A DNA stretch of 64,000 bases from Dyadobacter sp. Leaf189 (lineage in GTDB: Bacteria; Bacteroidota; Bacteroidia; Cytophagales; Spirosomataceae): positions 431,999-495,998 of the forward strand of contig NZ_LMPS01000001.1 of the NCBI RefSeq assembly GCF_001424405.1, given 5' to 3'. How positions within the stretch are numbered: position 1 is the stretch's first letter; each line of letters begins with the position of its first letter. The translations under genes and the position numbers were made by a program. The notes under the pieces are model-generated. The model saw only the letters and a program-made list of their open reading frames with translations. It had not been told where the DNA came from and did not search any database. Shown here in pieces: positions 43,450-53,226 of this stretch.

Positions 43450-44760
43450 ATGATGAAAACAGAAAATAAGCTAACACTGACGCGGCGTGAAATGCTCGGT
43501 GTAACTGGTCTGGCCGGGCTTGCCGCTTTAACCGGCAACGCAGCAGCTGCGCCGCAAAGTGCTTCGGCAAAACCGCGTATCGCTTGTCTGGTCACTTACT
43601 GGGGTGCTACGAGATCGCATGCGGACTGGATTATCACGAAGCTTTTGGACGGTTACTGGTGGGAGGGAGCCCATACGCCTTCGCGGGTAGAGGTTGTTTC
43701 GGTTTACATTCATCAGTTTGATACAAGTTTGCTGGCGCAGAAGATTTGTAAATCGAAAAACATCCCAATCTTCAAAACGGCGGGAGAGGCGGTTACGCTG
43801 GGAGGGAAGGAGCTAGCCGTAGACGGGGTCGTGATTGTTGGAGAACATGGAGAGTATCCGACGAATCTGAAAGGGCAGTGGCTCTTGCCGCGCTGGTGGA
43901 TTTACGAAAAAGTAATCCGGGTATTTGAGCAGAGCAAGCGTGCAGTGCCGATTTTTAATGATAAACACCTTTCTTACAGCTGGGATGAAGCCAAATGGAT
44001 GTTCGACAAATCGCGCGAGCTGAATTTTCCGTTGACGGGCGGTTCTTCCATTCCAACCTACTTCCGAAAGCCTGAGATAGAACTTGCCGTCGATACACCA
44101 TTGAAACATTCAATTGTACTTGGCGGCACACTGGACGAAGGGGCACTATTTCATTCCGTTGACGTGCTGCAGGCTTTTGTGGAACGCCGGAAAGGCGGCG
44201 AAACGGGTGTTAAGTCGGTACAATGCATCCGCGGACAGGAAACCTGGAAGTGGACAGGACAAAATCCCTGGGCCGGGAAGTTGCTTGAAGCGGTACGCGT
44301 CAGTTTCGGCTTGAAAGCAGGACATTTTCAGGAGATTGAAAAGCCGAATGTTTGCATTGTGGAATATAATGACGGTACAAAAGCAGCGGTTTACAATGCA
44401 CGGGATGTAGGCTGGACATTTGCCGGAGAAATCAATGGACAAAAGGATCAGGTAGTGATCTCCATGCTGGGCTGGCCGGGACCGTTTGACCAATACCACG
44501 CCTCCAACTCTCAGCCCCATTGGATTACCGAAATGATGGTAACAAAGCAGGAGCCATTCAATGCAGAAAGGCTGCTGTTATCCACCGGAATCACTGCCTT
44601 CAATATGGAATCGAATTGGGAAAATGGTCGCTACTCACCAGTTGGCCGCCGCATTGAAACGCCATTCATGAACATGAAATACCGCTCCACACGCGGGCCT
44701 CAATTCAGCAAAGGCGAACGCCCGCCCAAAATGCCCTACGTGCGCGGATTCGATGAATAG
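43450..44760 (+). CDS. Tat-exported protein of unknown function
   Basis: A 436-residue protein with a twin-arginine signal, LTLTRREMLGVTGLAGLAAL then AAAAPQS. The mature part begins KPRIACLVTYWGATRSHADW, HQFDTSLLAQKICKSKNIPI, and VDGVVIVGEHGEYPTN. This is a Rossmann-like alternation reminiscent of oxidoreductase-like secreted proteins of Bacteroidota and Planctomycetes, but the enzyme class is not recognised. It should act in the periplasm after folding in the cytoplasm, perhaps with a cofactor. It is followed by the M19 dipeptidase gene at 41 bases, so they probably form an operon. It is divergent from gdx. Confidence 0.7.
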   Translation: MMKTENKLTLTRREMLGVTGLAGLAALTGNAAAAPQSASAKPRIACLVTYWGATRSHADWIITKLLDGYWWEGAHTPSRVEVVSVYIHQFDTSLLAQKICKSKNIPIFKTAGEAVTLGGKELAVDGVVIVGEHGEYPTNLKGQWLLPRWWIYEKVIRVFEQSKRAVPIFNDKHLSYSWDEAKWMFDKSRELNFPLTGGSSIPTYFRKPEIELAVDTPLKHSIVLGGTLDEGALFHSVDVLQAFVERRKGGETGVKSVQCIRGQETWKWTGQNPWAGKLLEAVRVSFGLKAGHFQEIEKPNVCIVEYNDGTKAAVYNARDVGWTFAGEINGQKDQVVISMLGWPGPFDQYHASNSQPHWITEMMVTKQEPFNAERLLLSTGITAFNMESNWENGRYSPVGRRIETPFMNMKYRSTRGPQFSKGERPPKMPYVRGFDE

Positions 44761-44801
44761 GGGAGTTTGTAAGCTACTTTCGCAAAAATTAATGTTTGTA
44801 T

Positions 44802-46052
44802 ATGAAACGCAGAGACGTTATAAAATCCCTGACCCTTTTACCAGTAGCAGGTGCTGCTTTTGAAAAACAATCCTTTTCTGCTGCTCCTGGTATTGAAGAC
44901 AAACCAATGCCGGACCTGCATCGCAATGCATTCGTTATGGATGGACATACGCATGTGATGAGTCGCGAGCTGATATTCAAGACGGATATCGGGCAGCGTT
45001 ATCCCGATGGTACCGTCGATCTGCCGAGGGCGAAGGAAGGTGGATTGGACGCGATGTTCTTTTCGGTTTATACTCCTGAAAACTATTACCCGGGAAGGTT
45101 CGAGATGAAGAATACCTTCCGTGTTGTAAATCTTGCATTGGAACAAATCAAAAAGAACAATGCGGTAATTGAGCTGGCACTTACCGCTTCCGACATTGAA
45201 CGTATCAACAAAAAAGGAAAAATGGCAGCCTTCCTTGATCTGGAAGGAGGCTACGACCTGCACGGCGATCTCGACCTGCTGCGGGCGCTTTACAAACTTG
45301 GACTGCGCTCCATGCAGCTGACGGCACACAGTACTACCAATGCGTTTATCGATGCCTGTAACGATGTGTATACCTGGGGCGGCATCAATGCGCACGGGAA
45401 AGCGGTAATCAAAGAAATGAATGACCTTGGAATGGTGATCAATGTGGCCCACGCTTCCAATAACGCCATTCTGCAATCGGTTGCTGCGAGTCGGCATCCT
45501 GTCATTTACAGTCACGGCGGCTTTCACAAAATCGTGGATCACCCGCGCTGTATCTCCGATGAAGCAGCTAAGGCAATTGCTTCAAAAGGCGGCGTGATCG
45601 GTGTCCATTTCGGCAGCTTGTTTAACAATCCCAAATACTGGGCGTGGCAAAAACCTAATAATCCGGTCAGAGTGCAGCCTGATCCGCAGCCTAAAACACC
45701 CAGGATACTTGCCTCCCAGGTTACCACGCAGACCATTGAGGATGTGGACAAAGAGTTTGCACGCGAGCTCCCGTTTACTTTCAATGGAACCATACCGGAT
45801 GAATACTGGATGCATGTGGACCAGCTTGCAAAGGTGATTGACTACGGCGTGAAGCTGGTAGGAGAGGACCATATCGCGCTGGGATCTGACCTTGACGGCG
45901 GGCCTGAACTGCCTCGCGAGATCAAAGACATCAGCGATTTTCCACAGATTACCATCGCAATGCAAAAGCTGGGTTACACGGATCAGCGGATTAAAAAGAT
46001 CCTGGGCCTGAACTGGCTGCGCGTGATCCGGCAGGTAACGGAAGGAAAGTGA
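44802..46052 (+). CDS. Tat-exported membrane-dipeptidase-like protein (peptidase M19)
   Basis: A 416-residue metalloenzyme. The N-terminus MKRRDVIKSLTLLPVAGAAF is a twin-arginine signal. The M19 metal centre is visible: His49 and His51 in MDGHTHVMS, the bridging Glu in AAFLDLEGGYD, His residues in PVIYSHGGFH, and Asp in LGSDLDGGP. The family hydrolyses dipeptides, including D-amino-acid-containing ones and some beta-lactams. The ATG at 44802 is better than the TTG two codons before. It shares an operon and export route with the upstream protein, so the pair may process a periplasmic substrate together. Confidence 0.88.
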   Translation: MKRRDVIKSLTLLPVAGAAFEKQSFSAAPGIEDKPMPDLHRNAFVMDGHTHVMSRELIFKTDIGQRYPDGTVDLPRAKEGGLDAMFFSVYTPENYYPGRFEMKNTFRVVNLALEQIKKNNAVIELALTASDIERINKKGKMAAFLDLEGGYDLHGDLDLLRALYKLGLRSMQLTAHSTTNAFIDACNDVYTWGGINAHGKAVIKEMNDLGMVINVAHASNNAILQSVAASRHPVIYSHGGFHKIVDHPRCISDEAAKAIASKGGVIGVHFGSLFNNPKYWAWQKPNNPVRVQPDPQPKTPRILASQVTTQTIEDVDKEFARELPFTFNGTIPDEYWMHVDQLAKVIDYGVKLVGEDHIALGSDLDGGPELPREIKDISDFPQITIAMQKLGYTDQRIKKILGLNWLRVIRQVTEGK

Positions 46053-46059
46053 GCCTGCG

Positions 46060-48226
46060 CTAATCTCCCCGCAAGCTTTTCACCGGATCAAGCAAAGCTG
46101 CCCTTATCGCCTGGTAGCTTACTGTTACCAGTGCGATAACAAGTGTACCAATGCCCGCTGCTGCGAAAATCCACCAGGATATGCGGGTGTGGTAAGTGTA
46201 CTTTTCTAGCCACTGATCCATGGTATACCAGGCAATGGGTATCGCCAGCAGACAGGAGACGGCTACCAGCATGACGAAATCTACGGAAAGCAGCCGCCAG
46301 AGGTTTGTGACGGAAGCTCCGAGCACTTTTCTGATCCCGATTTCCTTTGTGCGCTGCTCTGCCATGAAAGATGCCATTCCAAAAAGTCCGAGGCAGCTGA
46401 TGAAAATGGCCAGTATAGTAAATACTGCCGCCAGCTTACTGATCCTTTCCTCGGCAGCAAACTTTAATGCATATTCCTGGTCCACAAACTGGTAGCTGAA
46501 CGGAGAGTCAGGCGCATGTTTTTTGAAAACCGCCTCAATGTTTTTCAATGCGGAACTTGAATTCGTGCCGGGATTGAGCCGGGCAGTAATAAACCGGCCG
46601 CCTCTCGGAGGAATGAAAAAGATTGACTTCTTGACAGGATCGTAAGGCGATTCCATGATCATATCCCTGATCACCCCGATGATTTTAAAAGACCGCCCGT
46701 CCCAGGTAACGGTTTCTCCGATCGCATCATCCAAGTCTTGCTTTGCCAGTCCCATGAACTTCACAGCGGCTTCATTTACAACAAATCCCGCCGAGTCACT
46801 GGCCAGGGTTTTGGTAAAATCCCGCCCGGCAATAAAATCCCAGCCGACTGTTTTTCCAAAATCGTGTGAGATACCGATTGTCGCAAATTCAGATTGCAGC
46901 CCGGGATCTTTCCCTTTCCAGTTGAAACCTACATTGGCCGAAAAAACCTCGGTAGGCGGTCCTGCCGATTCAGCCATTGCGGTCACGCTTCCTGTTTTGA
47001 CAAGATCATCCAGAACTGCATCGAAATGCATGTGAATGTCGGGGGTATTGACCAGCATGGTTACAAGCCCCTGCCTGTTATAGCCAATCGGCCGGCTTTT
47101 GGCGTGAAGGACTTGTTTATACACAATCACAGTACCAATGATCAGCGTGATCGAAACGGTGAACTGCAGCACTACCAGTATCTTCCGGGGCAATGTAGCA
47201 CGCAAGCCCAGCGGCGTCCATTTACCTTTTAATGCTTTAATGGGCTGAAATGAAGATAAGTAAAATGCCGGGTAACTGCCCGCTATAATACCGGTGAAAA
47301 GTGCGAAAAACAGGCCGCTAACCAGAAAAAGCGGATCTCGCCAGGGCATTTGCATTTGTTTATCGGCAATCTCATTGAATGTCGGAAGAGCAAGCCAGGC
47401 AAGCACCAGCGAAAGGAAAAAAGCCAGGCCGACAACCAGGAAAGATTCACTGAAAAACTGACCGACCAGTTGCAGGCGCACCGAGCCGATCGCCTTCCTG
47501 ATACCCACCTCTTTGGCGCGTTTTTCGGACCGTGCGGTACTCAGGTTCATGAAGTTAATGCAGGCAAGCAGCAGCACAAATACACCGATAATGCCAAAAA
47601 GCCAGACAAACTGAATGCGCCCGCCCGCATTGCGTCCATTCTCCCATTCAGAATAGAGGTGCCAGCGGCTCATAGGATGCAGCAGTATCTCCAGCTACTC
47701 TCACATCCAGATCTTTGTTCAGTTTCAACGTTTTATCCACTGGGTCAGCGTCTCCGAAAATGGCTTTGGCGGTCGACGCTGAAAGCAGTATCGTCGCAGG
47801 ATCTTTGAGCCCGGCAGTACTGCCGCTGACCATTTTCAGGGAGAGCATTTCGGCGGCGCCTGTGGACATAAAATTGCCGGGTTGCGTAAAACTTGCGCCG
47901 TTGTAAGTCAGTACGTGCCTTTGCAGCCAGGAGGTAATTACCACACGGTCAAAAGCTGCGCCGTAGCTCGTTTGCAGTTCCTTGAACAACGGCGCGGGTA
48001 CATTATTGCCGGTATTTACCTCTCCGTCGAGGGTTTGCTGCTGCATTACCCGCGCAATGCGGGAGTAGTGCTGATGTGTTTTGTTAAAAGAAAGCTCATC
48101 ATAAATCCACAGCCCGATCAGCATCGCTACCGCCATTCCTACCGCAAGTCCGCCAATGTTGATTGCCGAGTAGGTCTTATTCCCGGTCAGATTTCGCCAG
48201 GCTATCTTGAAGTAGTTACGGAACAT
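46060..48226 (-). pseudogene. MacB/FtsX-like permease broken by an internal deletion
   Basis: The first part (ATG 48226) has the family start YFKIAWRNLTGNKTYSAINI and the MacB-type periplasmic domain up to DLDVRVAG, then leaves frame and stops at 47648. The second part reads ILLHPMSRWHLYSEW and continues with a full set of FtsX segments (EKRAKEVGIRKAIGSVRLQL, RTKEIGIRKVLGA) to 46060. Relative to the intact 819-residue paralogue at 25615-28074, about 80-95 residues of the periplasmic domain are absent at the join near 47675. Loss of that domain plus a frame change should abolish activity, unless the second part is translated alone from 47673. Confidence 0.82.
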
Positions 48227-48275
48227 GCCAGTGATCAGTTGATTTTGAAGGCTATAAGTTAAATGTATTGCGTAG

Positions 48276-49928
48276 CTACTGACCAGTGCGCACCTTCACG
48301 TTCCGAAACATAAAGTCATTATCACTTACCCGCACAGGTTTGCCGCTGGTCGTAGTGACATTCTGAAGCACAACCTCCCTCGTTTTTACATAAGGATACT
48401 TTTCCTGGTAAGAATCGTCTTTCATGGCCGGATTGAAGTTGGTAAAAATCGCAGGTCCCTGGTAATTTTCAGGATGCTGCGAATCATCGATCCGAAGGTT
48501 TTGAACCGTAATCTTTTCCGGCATGTAGCAGGTATAACCAAAGTCGTGCTGACCGGAGTTGGAGCCGCTGATCAGTGCCGCATTCACCGGCTTCCCATTG
48601 GCAGGCACGAATACGCAGTCACGAATGATTACTTCTCCCTGCCAGGTACTCCCGTAATCGGAGCGCAGATTGACGATGCTCCTGCCGCGGATCGTTGAAT
48701 TTTCAATCAGTAACAACCCGCTGCCGATCGCATTGATACCCATATGTCCGAGCGTCGAATTGCGGATGGTCGCGTTGGCCACTCCCTGGTGCGCGTCGAA
48801 GCGGGAGAGGGTACAATGGTCATAGAGCAGGTTTTTGCAAAAATTCGAACCCAGAATACCCCAGTATGTATTGTCATTGATGTCGTTCGTCTGGGTACAG
48901 TTGATAAAAGATACATTCAATGCGCGGTTTGCCGACAGGTCGTAGGTGCCCATTGTAACCGGCTTGCCCGCCGCGCCGATGGTGCTGTAAGTTTTGTGCC
49001 CGGTCAGTACCGTGTTCCTGACGGTCACGTAGGCGCATTCACCGATGTTGATAAACCCTCCGTAAGGCGCTCCCTGCTCACCTTCGCCGGTAATGCGGTG
49101 TTCCAATCCTTCGAGGGTTACATTTGAGCGACGAATTGCGATGTTCCGGTTGTAGTAAGTGTATTTTGATTCGGCTTTGTTGGCTATTGTAGTAAAGCGC
49201 CCGCCTTTGATGCTCAGCGGCTTTTCGTCTATCGGCAGTGCAGTTATCTCAGTGATCTCATCAAAATCCCAGATAATGGGCGCATTCATATCTACCTTGC
49301 CGTTTTTATCAACCACAAAAATGTCAGTCTGCGAAGAACCATTGTTCTGATTCAATCCAAACCGGATATACTGCTTTACGTTTGCATTTGTGACAGTAAC
49401 CAGGCAAGACGCCGGCAATGTCGCATTGATTTTCTCCTGGTTTCTTTTGAGTGATGATACCCCTTCCAGCTTGAAAGGTTTCAGGCCTGAACTTACTGTA
49501 AACACAGCAGCATTGCGGTTTTCAACATCCGTATCATCAATGATAAAAGCGGCTTTTCCAAAGTCAGTATCCGTCCGGATCACTGCTGTGCGTGCTTTCC
49601 CGCCAATGTAGTAGGTAGCTGCATCGTCGGCTTTCACGGCAAGTCCGTGCAGGTTGGCAAATGCGTGGGTGGCTGCAATGGCATTGATATCGTCAGTTTT
49701 GCCATCGCCCAGGGCACCCAAGTCGCTGTAATGCACCAGGCGCGCAGCCTTGAATTTAGCCACATCTTTTGGAGCAACATTTACATGGAGGTCTCCATTT
49801 TCACTTACGGAAACCAGCGTTTTGCCTTTCTCTGAGGTGATTACCACATTTTCGAGCGGGGCTTTGTTCTGCGCCTGTGTTACAAACCGGCAGAGGAGAA
49901 TAAGGAAGAGTAGGTTGTACCTGATCAT
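48276..49928 (-). CDS. Exported right-handed beta-helix (pectate-lyase-like) protein
   Basis: A 550-residue protein with a signal peptide (YNLLFLILLCRFVTQAQ). After an N-terminal VNVAPKDVAKF segment comes the opening of the pectate-lyase-superfamily fold, SDLGALGDGKTDDINAI. It is followed by many short coils such as YVTVRNTVLTGHKTY, LLYDHCTLSRFDAH, ATIRNSTLGHMGIN and LLIENSTIRGRSIVN. It probably binds or cleaves a polysaccharide outside the inner membrane; no catalytic residues can be named. It has no T9SS tail. It stands downstream of rph on the same strand, but with no obvious link. Confidence 0.8.
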   Translation of the reverse strand: MIRYNLLFLILLCRFVTQAQNKAPLENVVITSEKGKTLVSVSENGDLHVNVAPKDVAKFKAARLVHYSDLGALGDGKTDDINAIAATHAFANLHGLAVKADDAATYYIGGKARTAVIRTDTDFGKAAFIIDDTDVENRNAAVFTVSSGLKPFKLEGVSSLKRNQEKINATLPASCLVTVTNANVKQYIRFGLNQNNGSSQTDIFVVDKNGKVDMNAPIIWDFDEITEITALPIDEKPLSIKGGRFTTIANKAESKYTYYNRNIAIRRSNVTLEGLEHRITGEGEQGAPYGGFINIGECAYVTVRNTVLTGHKTYSTIGAAGKPVTMGTYDLSANRALNVSFINCTQTNDINDNTYWGILGSNFCKNLLYDHCTLSRFDAHQGVANATIRNSTLGHMGINAIGSGLLLIENSTIRGRSIVNLRSDYGSTWQGEVIIRDCVFVPANGKPVNAALISGSNSGQHDFGYTCYMPEKITVQNLRIDDSQHPENYQGPAIFTNFNPAMKDDSYQEKYPYVKTREVVLQNVTTTSGKPVRVSDNDFMFRNVKVRTGQ

Positions 49929-49964
49929 AGGGTATAGGATAGTTGTTGGTGTTTTTGCGGTAAC

Positions 49965-52589
49965 CTACAAAATTTCCACATAACCTTCTGTTCCATTCAC
50001 GCGGATCCGCTGGCCGTCTTTGAGTACCCTGGTCGCATTTTCAACACCAACTACCGCCGGTAATCCGTATTCACGGGCGATCACTGCGCCGTGTGTCATC
50101 ATCCCGCCGACTTCGGTGATAAGACCTTTAACAGATACAAACAGCGGTGTCCAGCTGGGATCGGTAAAAGTGGTAACCAGTATATCTCCCTCTTCCAGGT
50201 CTGCGTCTTTCATGTTCAGGATAACCCGCGCGCGTCCTTCAATCGTGCCGGAACAAACCCCCAGTCCCGCAATAGCGCCTGCCGGCAGGTTTTTTGATTG
50301 ATATGCGCCTGAAATCATCTCGCCCTCGGAGGTAATGACACGGGGTGGATTAAGTTTTTCAAAGTTCCTGAAATCCTCCTTTCTATTCTCAATAAGCTGC
50401 TGATCTGCTTTTTGCGTTTCAAAAACCTCAGCCAGCTCTTCAATCGAGAAGTAGTAGATATCTTCTTTATCGCGAATTATACCTGCTTTTAAAAATGCTT
50501 CGGCCTCTCTGAGTAACGCTTTCCTGTATACGAAATAACGGCTGATCATTCCATATTTTGGGTATTCCCGATAGCCTGCAAAATTGCGAAGCTGGTCTAT
50601 CATCCGTTTTGCCTCCATTGCTTTCGCTTCTCCTCCGGGTAATTGGCTCAGCCGGGATAGTAAATCCTCTTCCTTCTTTAAAGCTTCCTGCAATCCACGC
50701 TCAAACTTGTCCCCGCCCGCACCAGGTCCGAAGTTTTTGACGTGACTCAGGATAAGCGGGATTATTAAAGCGGGTTGTTCGAGCCAGCGGGTTCTTGTGA
50801 TGTCAATTTCTCCGGGGCAGCGCATTCCATAGTTTTTGAGAAATGCATCGATCGCATTCCAGGCTTGTTGCCCGCCATTTAATGCAATGAGTGTGTCCGG
50901 CCAGTTTTCGTCGCGCACACTTTCCAGGTACGCAATCACTTCGGGAAAAGGGCGCACTGCATCCGCAACATCCAAAAGCGCGAGCCCCATTTCAGACGTG
51001 ACGTTGTTGGGGACAGACAGTGAAAGTGTGTCCGCTGCGCTCTTCTCACCCAGCCAATCGTACATTTTCTCATTGATCCACTCAGCCGCATTCATACCCG
51101 CCATAATCGCGCGGTGACTCTGCGGATCAAACAGTATCTTCTTCAATTCGACAATATCATCGAGGATAAACCGGATCAAGTCAGCACCTGATTTTTCCTG
51201 AAAGCGTTCTTCCAGCTCCTGCACCGACCTTTCACTACGGCTGATCAATTCAGGTACAATGGAGGCAGCAAGCTCATTTTCTTCGGGCGCGGGTGACTTC
51301 GCAGGCGGCGTCTTGCCGTTTTCGTTCGCATTTTCTTCCGGTATGGTCTCTATATCGCCCCTTTCGATGACAGTCAGCAGCGCATCTTTAATAAGCGGGT
51401 CCGATTTTCCCATGGTATCCAGGAGCGTTTCCCTCCTGGAGGGCAAGGCCAGCAGTGGCGTTACGTCCACAAACAACCGGCCGCCGGCAGTCCGCATTCG
51501 TGCCGGGGTTACGTGAAGAAAGAAAGATAATCCCAGCGGTCGCATTGCATCGGTCATCATCTGTCCATGACCGACAGACACGTAGGCGCGCGTTTTTTCA
51601 TCCTGCGCATTCCACTCGGGAACCGGGAAGAGGGTAGTGATCGGTCTGCTCTGGACAATGTAAAACGTGCCGCCGGCAAGGCACCATTCAATATCCTGCG
51701 GCGCATCTTCTGTGGTACCAGCGAAATGAGCCTCAATTTGTTTTCCCAGGGTTGCAAGTTCCAGGATCTGCGAATCGGTAAGCACCAGCTGATCCTGACG
51801 TTTGGGCGTAATCTCTATTTGCATGGTACCACCTTGCTCGGCAGGGTAAACAGCCAGCTTTTTGGAAGATACCTTCTTTTCAATGCGCCCGTTCTTGCAT
51901 ACTTTGTAATGGTCTGCATTCACCAGTCCGGACACTACTGCCTCGCCCAATCCAAAACTTGCGTCAATGCAGGGCGTCTTCCTGTTGCCCGTAACCGGAT
52001 CGGCAGTGAACAGAATGCCGGCTGCTTCCGGAAAGATCATTTTCTGGACAATTACGGCCAGACTTACTTTCCGATGATCAAAGCGGTTTTGAATGCGATA
52101 GGTGATCGCGCGATCGGTAAAAAGCGAAGCCCAGCATTTGCTGATATGTTTTAGAATTGCCTTTTCACCAACCACATTCAGGTAAGTATCCTGCTGCCCT
52201 GCGAAGGATGCTGTTGGTAAATCCTCCGCGGTTGCACTGGAACGAACCGCGAAGGCACTTTCTGCGCCAAAAGCGGAAAGGTACCGGCTTACTTCATTTT
52301 CAATGCTCTTTGGGATAGAAACCTCTTCAATCACACGCCGGATTTCGCTGGCTAATGCACTTATTTGCTCCCTTTGCTCTGCTTTTAATGTCGAAAGCTG
52401 AGTCAGCAAGTCAGTTATTTCAGGTATTTCTTTAATAATCGTATTGTAAGCTTCTGTTGAAACACAAAAGCCTGTTAGTACCTTAATTCCGCCTATTCGC
52501 GTGAGTTCGCCCAGGCCTGCGCCCTTTCCTCCTGCCAGGTCAGTTGTAGTTTTGTCAATTTGATCCAAACCCAGTATGTACTTTCCCAT
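49965..52589 (-). CDS. rph: Rifamycin phosphotransferase Rph
   Basis: This 874-residue enzyme transfers the beta-phosphate of ATP to the C21 hydroxyl of rifamycins and so inactivates them. It has the three-part PEP-synthase-like plan. An ATP-grasp part comes first (GGKGAGLGELTRI, AFAVRSSATAEDLPTASFAG, QDIEWCLAGGTFYIVQSRPI). The large rifamycin-binding middle opens AYVSVGHGQMMTDAMRPLGL. The swivelling His domain ends in EVGGMMTHGAVIAREYGLPA, with catalytic His about 833. The VSVGHGQMMTD segment is characteristic of Rph and absent from PpsA. The ATG at 52589 is preferred to a TTG at 52598. It follows the marR-type gene by 26 bases. Confidence 0.88.
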   Translation of the reverse strand: MGKYILGLDQIDKTTTDLAGGKGAGLGELTRIGGIKVLTGFCVSTEAYNTIIKEIPEITDLLTQLSTLKAEQREQISALASEIRRVIEEVSIPKSIENEVSRYLSAFGAESAFAVRSSATAEDLPTASFAGQQDTYLNVVGEKAILKHISKCWASLFTDRAITYRIQNRFDHRKVSLAVIVQKMIFPEAAGILFTADPVTGNRKTPCIDASFGLGEAVVSGLVNADHYKVCKNGRIEKKVSSKKLAVYPAEQGGTMQIEITPKRQDQLVLTDSQILELATLGKQIEAHFAGTTEDAPQDIEWCLAGGTFYIVQSRPITTLFPVPEWNAQDEKTRAYVSVGHGQMMTDAMRPLGLSFFLHVTPARMRTAGGRLFVDVTPLLALPSRRETLLDTMGKSDPLIKDALLTVIERGDIETIPEENANENGKTPPAKSPAPEENELAASIVPELISRSERSVQELEERFQEKSGADLIRFILDDIVELKKILFDPQSHRAIMAGMNAAEWINEKMYDWLGEKSAADTLSLSVPNNVTSEMGLALLDVADAVRPFPEVIAYLESVRDENWPDTLIALNGGQQAWNAIDAFLKNYGMRCPGEIDITRTRWLEQPALIIPLILSHVKNFGPGAGGDKFERGLQEALKKEEDLLSRLSQLPGGEAKAMEAKRMIDQLRNFAGYREYPKYGMISRYFVYRKALLREAEAFLKAGIIRDKEDIYYFSIEELAEVFETQKADQQLIENRKEDFRNFEKLNPPRVITSEGEMISGAYQSKNLPAGAIAGLGVCSGTIEGRARVILNMKDADLEEGDILVTTFTDPSWTPLFVSVKGLITEVGGMMTHGAVIAREYGLPAVVGVENATRVLKDGQRIRVNGTEGYVEIL

Positions 52590-52615
52590 CTTATCCAATG
52601 TTAGAGGTTTGACAA

Positions 52616-53134
52616 CTACTTTTTCTCTCCGCTGGAAGCCCGGCTGGCAGTCCGGCTGGAAGTCCCGCTGGTTGTGTCTGTGTCGGAAGTCAGCGCATTC
52701 GTGGCCTCGTTCATGATTTCAATGGCTTTTGAAAAATAGGCTTCAATGACTTTGCTTTCCTCCTCTGAAAATGAAGCGATCAGATTTTCTGTTTTGCTCC
52801 GGAAATCCTCGTAAAGCGGTACCAGGAGCTTCATAATGTTTTCGGTGTGCGGCTCTATAATCACTTTCCGCCTGTCGTCCGCCGCAAAACGTCTTTTGAC
52901 TAGATTTTTCTTTTCAAATCTATCCACCAGCCCGGTCACAGCGCCGGTCGTAAGACCTGTAAGCGCCGATAGTTCACCCGCCGTCATCTGGCCCTTTTCC
53001 ATCAGAAAACCCAGGTACTTATGATCCGTACCCGGGAGTCCTGCTTTCCTGGCCACCGCTTCGTGCAGCTGAATGGAGGTAAATGCATATTGCTGGCTAA
53101 GCTTTCTTATCCGCCTGAGTTCGTCCTTGTTCAT
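52616..53134 (-). CDS. MarR-family regulator of the rph operon
   Basis: A 172-residue winged-helix regulator: YAFTSIQLHEAVARKAGLPG, EKGQMTAGELSALTGLTTGA (HTH), VTGLVDRFEKKNLVKRRFAA, DDRRKVIIEP. It lies directly before rph on the same strand, so it very likely controls it by repression in response to a ligand. The C-terminus has an unusual Ser/Thr/Arg-rich tail of about 25 residues with a repeated SGTSSRTASRASSG pattern, not seen in typical MarR proteins. The start is ATG 53134. Confidence 0.9.
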   Translation of the reverse strand: MNKDELRRIRKLSQQYAFTSIQLHEAVARKAGLPGTDHKYLGFLMEKGQMTAGELSALTGLTTGAVTGLVDRFEKKNLVKRRFAADDRRKVIIEPHTENIMKLLVPLYEDFRSKTENLIASFSEEESKVIEAYFSKAIEIMNEATNALTSDTDTTSGTSSRTASRASSGEKK

Positions 53135-53147
53135 ATTATCTCATCAA

Positions 53148-53171
53148 CTAAATATCTTAGTGACAAAGATA
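53148..53171. promoter_or_regulatory. Possible MarR operator
   Basis: Two overlapping imperfect palindromes, CTAA-ATATC-TTAG (53148-53160) and TATCTT-N7-AAGATA (53153-53171), lie 14-37 bases upstream of the regulator start. They are in the right place for autoregulation, but both are short and AT-rich. Confidence 0.4.
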
Positions 53172-53226
53172 AATGGATAGTCTTGTAATTACCAAATGTG
53201 GCGGTGAAAACGAATGGCAAGTCTGG

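Noticed and set aside
49965..52589. Phosphoenolpyruvate synthase (ppsA) as identity of the 874-residue enzyme
   Set aside because: The ATP-grasp and His domains are shared, but the middle part with VSVGHGQMMTDAMRPLG and the linked MarR gene fit rifamycin phosphotransferase, and the PEP/pyruvate-binding TIM barrel of PpsA is not present.
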